This document shows, piece by piece, positions 1 to 4,830 of a DNA stretch of 5,066 nucleotides. The stretch comes from Dehalococcoidia bacterium UBA6808. GTDB taxonomy: Bacteria > Chloroflexota > Dehalococcoidia > GIF9 > UBA5629. Position 1 is the first letter of the stretch. Every line of letters begins with the position of its first letter. The stretch lies in contig DKFA01000124.1 of assembly GCA_002452695.1 (NCBI GenBank), positions 1,370-6,435 of the forward strand. The letters run 5' to 3'. The notes below the pieces were generated by a model. It was not told where the DNA came from and searched no databases. It saw only the letters and a list, made by a program, of their open reading frames with translations. The translations under genes and the position numbers were made by a program.

Positions 1-209
1 GTCACAACTACACCATCGATAAAGCCCTTGCGGTCTGAGATGGTACGCATAACCTCCTCCAGCTCAACCGGCTGGAAATCGGTATTTAACACAAGCTGGC
101 GGTTATGGCAAAACGGGCAGCGAAAATTGCACCGGTTGGTGTAGATCACTGTCGCCACCATCCCCGGGTAATCGATCAATGATATCCCTTTGATTCCCCC
201 CAATATCAT
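1..209 (-). CDS. nrdG: Anaerobic ribonucleotide reductase activating protein, radical SAM (5' part; C-terminus off the left edge)
   Basis: NrdG-type activases use a [4Fe-4S] cluster and S-adenosylmethionine to place the glycyl radical on NrdD, making class III ribonucleotide reductase active in the anaerobic cytoplasm. Sixty-nine codons are visible. Translation from the ATG at 209-207 gives an N-terminus of MILGGIKGISLIDYPG type, then a cluster motif CNFRCPFC with Cys27, Cys31 and Cys34. This is the CX3CX2C radical-SAM signature, followed by H-N as is usual in NrdG and PflA-like activases. The start is supported by GGAG at 217-220, seven bases upstream. The gene is absent from longer-frame predictions because it is cut by the window edge. 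It begins inside the 3' end of nrdD (107-nt overlap) and is the last visible gene of the metE-like/nrdD operon. Membership of the NrdG/PflA-like family is clear; assignment as NrdG rests on its place directly after nrdD. Confidence 0.92.
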   Translation of the reverse strand, partial: MILGGIKGISLIDYPGMVATVIYTNRCNFRCPFCHNRQLVLNTDFQPVELEEVMRTISDRKGFIDGVVV

Positions 210-2307
210 GTCTTATCTCCGAAGCAAATGCTATTCTCTGGTTGAACTCTTCGACCTTGCCCCTGTTCCACTGCTTAACAGGCCTGAAATAGCCCACGAT
301 GCGGGAATATACCTCTGTATCTTTGCCACAGACCGGGCACTGGTTGACGTGACCACGAAGGTAACCATGTTCCGCACAGATGGAAAACACCGGGGTCAAT
401 GTAATATACGGTATGCTGAAACAGCGGGTAATTTTCATGACCAGGTCCCGGGCTGCCGAAGGATCATCGATACGCTCACCCAGGAAACAGTGGAAAACGG
501 TTCCGCCGGTATATTGCTGCTGGAGTTTTTCCTGCAAACTGAGCGCCTCAAAAAGATCATTTTTGAAATCAACCGGCAGCTGGGTGGAATTTGTATAGTA
601 AGGCTCATTCACACCAGCTGTCCTGATTGCAGGATATTTCTTTTTATCAAGCAGCGCCAATCTATAGCTCGCCCCCTCACCCGGAGTAGCCTCCAAATTG
701 AATAGATTCCCCGTTTCGTCCTGAAACTGCTCAAGCTTTGCCCTCATGAACGACAGCACCCTGAGTGCAAATTCAATGCCATCTTTTGTTGAAATATCTT
801 TATTTAACAAATTCAGACAGGCCTCGTTCATACCGATCAAACCAATCGTGGAAAAGTGGTTGGCCCAGTATTTTTTAGCCCGCTGCTTGATCGTTTTGAG
901 ATAGAAGGTGGAATACGGGAACAACCCTTCCTCTGCCAGCCTTTCCAGCGCCTTGCGCTTAACTTCGAGACTCTCGCAGGCCAATTTCATCAATTCATCA
1001 AGACGCAGCAAGAACTCATCTTCGCTGCCCGAGAGAAAGGCAATACGCGGCATATTGATGGTGACCACGCCGATACTGCCTGTAAGCGGGTTCGACCCGA
1101 ACAGACCTCCCCCACGGCGTTTGATCTCACGTACGTCGAGACGCAAGCGACAACACATGCTGCGGGCATCCTCGGGCCGCATATCGGTATTAAGGTAATT
1201 GGCAAAATAGGGAATGCCGTATTTGGCTGTCATTTCCCACAGCGTATCAAGGTTAGGATTCTGTGGATTAAAATCCGGCGTTATATTATATGTCGGGATA
1301 GGGAAGGTAAAAATACGGTTGCTCGCATCACCTTCACACATAATTTCAGCAAAAGCCCTGTTCAGAGTATCCATCTCAGCTTGAAAATCACCGTAACAAT
1401 CATCTTTTATCTCTGCTCCTGCAACCACAGCTTCCTCTTTGAGATAAGATGGCGGAGTCAAATCAAAGGAAAGATTGGTAAAAGGAGTCTGAAAACCCAC
1501 ACGTGTGGGCACATTGAGGTTAAAAACGAACTCCTGCAAGGCCTGCTTGACCTCGTGGTAGCTCAAGCCGTCGTAACGTATAAACGGCGCCAGCAATGTA
1601 TCGAAATTGGAGAAAGCCTGTGCGCCTGCCGCCTCTCCCTGCAAGGTATAAAAGAAATTGACCACCTGCCCCAGAGCGCTCCTGAAATGCCTGGCCGGAG
1701 CGCTTTCGGTTTTGCCTGTGGCCCCTTTGAAACCCTCCAGCAGAAGTGAGCGCAGGTCCCATCCACAACAGTAGGCGCCAAGGATACCCAGATCGTGAAT
1801 GTGAAAATCGCCGGACGAATGGCACTCGCCCACCCGCTGTGAATAAATCCGGTTCAGCCAGTAATGGGCTACAATATCCGAAGAAATGTAGTTGTTCAAT
1901 CCCTGCAGAGAATAGCTCATATTGCTGTTCTCGCGGGTGCGCCAATCGTTTTCACCCAGGTATTTATCGACCATTTCATCTGCTCCTTTGAAAAGGTCCT
2001 GCATGCGTCGCAGGCTGGCATGCTGCTCACGGTAGAGTATATAGGCCTTGGCTATGGAGGAATAACCATTCTCAATCAATATCTTCTCTACCAGATCCTG
2101 GACTTCCTCCACGTCCGGCACGCGCAGGCCACGGCAGGTAATTTCGAGGATATCCACAACCTGCTGGCAGACCTTTTGGGCTTTCCCTATATCATCTTCC
2201 CCCACGGCCTGAATTGCCTTGTGCACAGCGCGGGTAATTTTTTCTGCCTGGAATTCTACTATGCGGCCATCCCGCTTTCGTATTTGTCCGACTTTACCTA
2301 ACAGCAT
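103..2307 (-). CDS. nrdD: Anaerobic (class III) ribonucleoside-triphosphate reductase, catalytic subunit
   Basis: It reduces ribonucleotides to deoxyribonucleotides anaerobically using a glycyl radical installed by NrdG. The 734-residue protein opens with an ATP-cone (about residues 5-97, VGQIRKRDGRIVEF), which allosterically senses ATP/dATP. The ten-stranded barrel carries the expected active-site cysteines: YCCGWDL (Cys180/181) and SMCCRLRLD (Cys385/386, the thiyl-radical region). Near the C-terminus is a zinc site of Cys644, His647, Cys657 and Cys660. The glycyl-radical motif SRIVGYFRPV follows, with Gly672 the expected radical residue. The ATG at 2307 is preceded by AAGGGGG (2314-2320), which overlaps the stop of the upstream metE-like gene. 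About 34 residues after position 700 lie in the overlap with nrdG and look unlike a family C-terminus. They may be a true extension or the result of a small indel. The M-C-C arrangement suggests the thioredoxin-linked subgroup (Thermotoga/Neisseria bacilliformis type), but this is inference. Confidence 0.96.
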   Translation of the reverse strand: MLLGKVGQIRKRDGRIVEFQAEKITRAVHKAIQAVGEDDIGKAQKVCQQVVDILEITCRGLRVPDVEEVQDLVEKILIENGYSSIAKAYILYREQHASLRRMQDLFKGADEMVDKYLGENDWRTRENSNMSYSLQGLNNYISSDIVAHYWLNRIYSQRVGECHSSGDFHIHDLGILGAYCCGWDLRSLLLEGFKGATGKTESAPARHFRSALGQVVNFFYTLQGEAAGAQAFSNFDTLLAPFIRYDGLSYHEVKQALQEFVFNLNVPTRVGFQTPFTNLSFDLTPPSYLKEEAVVAGAEIKDDCYGDFQAEMDTLNRAFAEIMCEGDASNRIFTFPIPTYNITPDFNPQNPNLDTLWEMTAKYGIPYFANYLNTDMRPEDARSMCCRLRLDVREIKRRGGGLFGSNPLTGSIGVVTINMPRIAFLSGSEDEFLLRLDELMKLACESLEVKRKALERLAEEGLFPYSTFYLKTIKQRAKKYWANHFSTIGLIGMNEACLNLLNKDISTKDGIEFALRVLSFMRAKLEQFQDETGNLFNLEATPGEGASYRLALLDKKKYPAIRTAGVNEPYYTNSTQLPVDFKNDLFEALSLQEKLQQQYTGGTVFHCFLGERIDDPSAARDLVMKITRCFSIPYITLTPVFSICAEHGYLRGHVNQCPVCGKDTEVYSRIVGYFRPVKQWNRGKVEEFNQRIAFASEIRHDIGGNQRDIIDRLPGDGGDSDLHQPVQFSLPVLP
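217..220 (-). promoter_or_regulatory. Ribosome binding site of nrdG
   Basis: On the minus strand GGAG stands seven bases before the ATG at 209-207. It lies inside the 3' end of the nrdD frame and supports independent initiation of nrdG despite the long overlap. Confidence 0.7.
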
Positions 2308-2313
2308 GGCAAA

Positions 2314-2320
2314 CCCCCTT
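2314..2320 (-). promoter_or_regulatory. Ribosome binding site of nrdD
   Basis: Minus-strand AAGGGGG sits six bases before the nrdD ATG at 2307. Its first base overlaps the TAA stop of the preceding metE-like gene (2322-2320), implying tight translational coupling. Confidence 0.7.
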
Positions 2321-3324
2321 TATCGCGCAATTTCCTTCCTGACCCGATCAACGGCTGTTTCGATGTTTACCAGCTTGCCGACTGCTTCATCGATTGTCCG
2401 TGTCTTTAATCCGCAATCCGGATCAATCCAGACTGCATCAACACCAAAAAGGCCGATGGCATGGCGGATATTTTCAGCTATCGTCTCTACACTCTCCACT
2501 TTATGGGTGTGAACATCCACTACGCCGTAGGATATATCCTTGGTGAACCTGTTATCCCTGATAAATTCTTCCAGCGCTGATATGCGCTGGCTGGTCTCCA
2601 GATCGAGGTTGTCCACTCCCAGCGCAAGCATGTGCTGGTAAACCGGAGTGAAGTTGCCATAACAGATATGGCAGATGAAGTAGGCTTCGATCCCATCTAT
2701 TACCAGGTTGAGCGCCTGGCGGGCAAAATCCAGCTCCTCCAAACGCGTGGAAATGGCAGGCTCATCGATCTGGATAATTCTGGCCCCGGCCTGTACCAGC
2801 GCTTCAACTTCGCGGCGCAGCTCCACCGCGATAGCCATGGCCGCCTCGCTCCTGGAAGCATAATACTCATTGAAAGACCAGTCCATGATCGTATAGGGAC
2901 CTGTCAGCATGCCCTTAACCGGCTTGTCCGTAAATGATTGCGCATATTTCCACCAGTCTACTGTGATCGGGCCGCACCACTTGATCTCTCCCGTTATAAC
3001 GGGTTTGCGGTAATAGCGGTTGCCGTAAGACCGCACCAGCTCTCCCATTTGAAAACCCTGCATGGTCTCAGCGAAATAGGCAACCATATCGCCGCGGTAC
3101 ATCTCGCCATCCACAATCACGTCCAGGCCGATCTCATCCTGCTTTTTCACCCAGTATGCAATGGCTTCGAGCTCAAGCTCTTTCAGTTCGTCATATTTAA
3201 TCTCATTACGCGCAAACTTAGCCCTTGCTTTCAATATATAATCAGGCTTGGGCAGGCTGCCAACCGTGGTGGTCGGCAAGACAGGCAGGTCCAATCCAAG
3301 CTTTTTCAGTTTTGCTCTACTCAT
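2320..3324 (-). CDS. metE: Cobalamin-independent methionine synthase, stand-alone catalytic (C-terminal) domain
   Basis: The protein (334 aa) matches the C-terminal catalytic barrel of MetE, which transfers a methyl group to zinc-bound homocysteine to form methionine. It starts with PTTTVGSLPKP, like the start of the MetE C-terminal domain. It carries MLTGPYTIMDWSF (139-151), IIQIDEPA (183-190), CHICYGNF (218-225), LDLETSQ (240-246) and WIDPDCGLKTR (299-309). The zinc ligands are His219, Cys221, Glu243 and Cys304. Their spacing (2, 22, 61) equals that of E. coli MetE His641, Cys643, Glu665 and Cys726. Full-length MetE is about 750 aa; here the N-terminal half is encoded by the overlapping upstream gene. 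The ATG at 3324 has GGAGG at 3330-3334. The alternative is a 'core' synthase taking methyl groups from a corrinoid protein (MesA/B/C-like). The adjacent N-domain gene and the B12 riboswitch argue for folate use, but the donor is not decided by sequence. Confidence 0.9.
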   Translation of the reverse strand: MSRAKLKKLGLDLPVLPTTTVGSLPKPDYILKARAKFARNEIKYDELKELELEAIAYWVKKQDEIGLDVIVDGEMYRGDMVAYFAETMQGFQMGELVRSYGNRYYRKPVITGEIKWCGPITVDWWKYAQSFTDKPVKGMLTGPYTIMDWSFNEYYASRSEAAMAIAVELRREVEALVQAGARIIQIDEPAISTRLEELDFARQALNLVIDGIEAYFICHICYGNFTPVYQHMLALGVDNLDLETSQRISALEEFIRDNRFTKDISYGVVDVHTHKVESVETIAENIRHAIGLFGVDAVWIDPDCGLKTRTIDEAVGKLVNIETAVDRVRKEIAR

Positions 3325-4306
3325 GTTTGCCTCCGATATATTTATCGCGCAATCTGACCATATTCTTTAATTTTTCCACAGCCCTGCTCCTCGGAAGGTA
3401 TTCCAGACCGCACGAAGGATTGAGATAACACTCCTTAATGCCGGGCGCTGACAATACCTTATCCAGCCATGAGAAAACCTCAGTTTCCTTTTCGATTCTC
3501 GTATTCCTGCCGTCGATCAAACCAAGGCCCAGGACTTTGGTAGATCCCAGGGCCGCGATTAATTCGGCAAGCCGCTGACTGTAGTAAAAATCAAACCCGA
3601 GTATCTCCACAGGCAGTTGCTGTAATTTTTCATAGCTCAGAATACTGTCCCCAAAATAGGTATACAGCGCCAGTTTGGCCTCCCCTTTGTGTCCTGCGAT
3701 TTCTTTTAAAGCAGCCTGTAGCAGCGGCATATCGTCCGGATGAGACAAGATGGATGGCTCGTCGATCTGAATAACCGTCGCACCGGCGGAAGCCAGGGCT
3801 GCGACCTCCACTGCGACGATGCCGGTCAATGCTTCTACCAGCCGGTTAAAACTTGTGTAGAATTGGTTGACGCAATGGCAGGCCAGCGTATACGGGCCGG
3901 TGACAACCGGCTTAACCGGCCTGTCAGAAATGCCGCGTGCATATTGAAACTCCTTCACCAGCACGGGAGCGTGCCACGATAATTCGGATTTTATTACCGG
4001 CTGTCTGCAGTAGCAATTGGTATCAAAGAAGCGCATAAGTGAGCCCAGCTCAACTCCATTTTGTGCAGCCAGAACATGCGATATGGGATCGTGCCAGCTG
4101 ACCTGTCCATCCGTTACCAGGTCAAGCCGGGCAGATATCTGCGCGAAAATTGCGTTCGCCGTTGTCTGCCTTTCGATTATCTTGAAGTCCTCTTTGCTTA
4201 TTTTTCCGCTATCAAGGTCAGCCAAAGCCTTTCTCAGCTTCTGTTCGTCTGGGCCTTCACCGATTCGCGGAAAACTACCTGTATTAGCCGTTAAAATCGA
4301 TATCAA
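3317..4306 (-). CDS. MetE N-terminal-domain-like protein (stand-alone half of a split methionine synthase)
   Basis: I read this as a 329-aa protein from a TTG start (4306-4304). AAGGAGG (4312-4318) lies five bases upstream, and translation gives ISILTANTGSFPRIG, the typical opening of MetE (ILTxxxGFPRIG). An in-frame ATG at 4393 would add 29 residues translated through the terminator hairpin and is rejected. Hallmarks of the MetE N-terminal barrel follow (new numbering): IQIDEPS near 179-185, LYTYFGD near 214-220, LGLIDGRN near 261-268 and LNPSCGLEYLP near 295-305. At the places where the catalytic half has His, Cys and Glu zinc ligands this protein has Tyr residues. Only the last Cys (299) remains, so it should not bind catalytic zinc. 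In full-length MetE this half helps bind the polyglutamyl folate. Its last 8 bases overlap the next gene (ATGAGTAG), suggesting equimolar production and a two-subunit enzyme. Confidence 0.85.
   Translation of the reverse strand: MISILTANTGSFPRIGEGPDEQKLRKALADLDSGKISKEDFKIIERQTTANAIFAQISARLDLVTDGQVSWHDPISHVLAAQNGVELGSLMRFFDTNCYCRQPVIKSELSWHAPVLVKEFQYARGISDRPVKPVVTGPYTLACHCVNQFYTSFNRLVEALTGIVAVEVAALASAGATVIQIDEPSILSHPDDMPLLQAALKEIAGHKGEAKLALYTYFGDSILSYEKLQQLPVEILGFDFYYSQRLAELIAALGSTKVLGLGLIDGRNTRIEKETEVFSWLDKVLSAPGIKECYLNPSCGLEYLPRSRAVEKLKNMVRLRDKYIGGKHE
3330..3334 (-). promoter_or_regulatory. Ribosome binding site of the metE catalytic-domain gene
   Basis: Minus-strand GGAGG lies five bases before the ATG at 3324, inside the last codons of the upstream gene (ending GGKHE). 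It supports this start and translational coupling of the two MetE halves. Confidence 0.75.
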
Positions 4307-4311
4307 ATCAT

Positions 4312-4318
4312 CCTCCTT
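4312..4318 (-). promoter_or_regulatory. Strong ribosome binding site that fixes the TTG start of the first operon gene
   Basis: Minus-strand AAGGAGG is five bases upstream of TTG (4306-4304). The only nearby ATG (4312-4310) reads ATG ATT TGA and stops at once, so TTG is the supported start. The site lies just downstream of the terminator U-tract and is therefore transcribed only on read-through. Confidence 0.85.
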
Positions 4319-4323
4319 CGGAC

Positions 4324-4363
4324 AAAATAAAAAAGCCCCGGCTCCAATATTGAAGCCGGGGCT
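4324..4363 (-). terminator. Rho-independent terminator forming the riboswitch expression platform
   Basis: On the minus strand AGCCCCGGCT (4363-4354) and AGCCGGGGCT (4343-4334) form a perfect 10-bp GC-rich stem with a 10-nt loop. It is followed by TTTTTTATTTT (4334-4324). It lies between the cobalamin aptamer and the first gene, so it acts as an attenuator rather than an operon end. Its 5' arm contains CCCGGCTTC (4360-4352), an exact 9-base complement of GAAGCCGGG (4443-4435) at the 3' side of the aptamer. This gives a simple antiterminator. Confidence 0.93.
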
Positions 4364-4423
4364 ATAGGTTACTCGCTCTACAGCCACTCCCAATTCTCGA
4401 GGAGCCCGTTGGAAACTGGATTC

Positions 4424-4578
4424 AAGGTAGGTCTCCCGGCTTCCGGTTTATCCTACTAACGGCCCCTTCCCGGGCTTTTTCAGCCCAGTGGTCAATTGCC
4501 GCGGTCGTCCCCGGTTACGGTTGCGAGTACAGCGACGGATTTGCACCGCCTTCCCTGTTATGCAGCCCTCTGCACCTT
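4424..4578 (-). ncRNA. Cobalamin (B12/adenosylcobalamin) riboswitch aptamer
   Basis: The minus strand carries the conserved elements of the cobalamin riboswitch in the right order. A closing helix pairs AAGGT (4578-4574) with ACCTT (4428-4424). Then come GGGAAGGCGGTGCAAATCCG, CGCAACCGTAA (4525-4515) and a B12-box variant ACCACTG (canonical GCCACTG, around 4492-4486). A GGGCTgaaaaAGCCC hairpin and GGGAAGG follow, and GAAGCCGGGAGACCTACC near the 3' end is the AGnCAGGAgACCtgCC-type element. Binding of cobalamin is expected to stabilise the aptamer, sequester the antiterminator strand and let the downstream terminator form. The operon would then be switched off when B12 is abundant. The exact outer boundaries and the preferred cobalamin form are not certain. 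Confidence 0.95.
4435..4443 (-). promoter_or_regulatory. Antiterminator strand within the riboswitch
   Basis: Minus-strand GAAGCCGGG is part of the conserved 3' segment of the aptamer. It is perfectly complementary (9 of 9) to CCCGGCTTC in the 5' arm of the terminator (4360-4352). Pairing would break the terminator when the aptamer is empty. The pairing is visible in the sequence; the switching mechanism is inferred. Confidence 0.7.
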
Positions 4579-4613
4579 AAAACCATGCTCTCTTCAGTTG
4601 TTAAAGTAGCATA

Positions 4614-4641
4614 ATTATATCACAATATCTAAGGTTGTCAA
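4614..4641 (-). promoter_or_regulatory. Consensus sigma-70-type promoter of the metE/nrdDG operon
   Basis: The minus strand has TTGACA (4641-4636), a 16-bp spacer and TATAAT (4619-4614), both perfect hexamers. Transcription should start near 4607, giving a leader of about 300 nt that contains the riboswitch and attenuator. Such a strong promoter fits control by repression (NrdR) and attenuation. Confidence 0.9.
4620..4635. promoter_or_regulatory. NrdR box 2 (degenerate, fills the -35/-10 spacer)
   Basis: The minus strand reads ACCTTAGATATTGTGA, matching 12 of 16 positions of the NrdR consensus, with a well conserved ATATTGTG half. It begins exactly 31 bp from box 1 with a 15-bp gap, the roughly three-helical-turn spacing known for NrdR box pairs. 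It occupies precisely the 16-bp promoter spacer, an ideal position for repression. Confidence 0.75.
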
Positions 4642-4650
4642 TGGTCTTTG

Positions 4651-4666
4651 ACACTATATATTGTGT
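4651..4666. promoter_or_regulatory. NrdR box 1 (upstream of the -35)
   Basis: ACACTATATATTGTGT is a full match to the 16-bp NrdR-box consensus acaCwAtATaTwGtgt. NrdR is the zinc-ribbon/ATP-cone repressor of bacterial ribonucleotide reductase genes, binding according to its ATP/dATP load. The box ends nine bases upstream of the -35 of the nrdDG operon promoter. The nrdR gene itself is not in the window. Confidence 0.88.
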
Positions 4667-4792
4667 TTAGAAAACTAAAGTTACAAAACTATTTGGTCAA
4701 TGCCCACATGCCAATACAAAGATTGGTTATCAAAATAACTGGGATAATCAGGCCAAATGCTAAAAATGTCGCTTTTCATGTTGATATCCGGG

Positions 4793-4798
4793 TATAAT
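4793..4798 (+). promoter_or_regulatory. Probable -10 element of the rightward flavoprotein gene
   Basis: A perfect TATAAT lies 32 bases before the ATG at 4831. There is no good -35 at 16-18 bp (sequences such as GCTTTT), so the promoter may be weak or activator-dependent. Transcription would start near 4805, leaving a short leader of about 26 nt. Confidence 0.55.
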
Positions 4799-4816
4799 TG
4801 AATGTTGACTTACCTT

Positions 4817-4823
4817 AGAGGAG
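4817..4823 (+). promoter_or_regulatory. Ribosome binding site of the flavoprotein gene
   Basis: AGAGGAG lies seven bases before the ATG at 4831 and supports that start. Confidence 0.75.
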
Positions 4824-4830
4824 CACAGAC

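Larger units (their letters stand above)
4667..4830. other. Divergent intergenic region with weak AT-rich hairpins
   Basis: No gene is seen here. Small inverted repeats are present: ATTTGGTC (4691-4698) with GGCCAAAT (4751-4758, one wobble), CCAAT (4711-4715) with ATTGG (4722-4726), and GTTAT (4726-4730) with ATAAC (4735-4739). None has a U-tract, so they are not intrinsic terminators. They could be operator sites for the rightward gene or chance in AT-rich DNA. Confidence 0.35.

Noticed and set aside
856..1749. 297-codon open frame on the plus strand
   Set aside because: It is antisense to nrdD throughout, shows no recognisable domain, and is rich in His, Arg and Gln as expected of a shadow frame. 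nrdD is unambiguous.
2938..3357. Plus-strand open frame of 139 codons opposite the metE catalytic gene
   Set aside because: It is the complement of a well-supported gene, with no ribosome binding site and no family resemblance.
4307..4393. N-terminal extension of the first metE-like gene from an ATG at 4393
   Set aside because: It would be translated through the attenuator hairpin, has no ribosome binding site, and adds 29 residues that MetE lacks. The TTG at 4306 has AAGGAGG at five bases and yields the family N-terminus.
4648..4653. Plus-strand TTGACA as a -35 for a rightward promoter
   Set aside because: No acceptable -10 lies 16-18 bp downstream. The hexamer arises from overlap with NrdR box 1 and its flank.
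4636..4653. TGTCAA/TTGACA inverted repeat as a separate operator
   Set aside because: It is explained by the minus-strand -35 and the edge of NrdR box 1. Arms are only 6 bp with no further symmetry.
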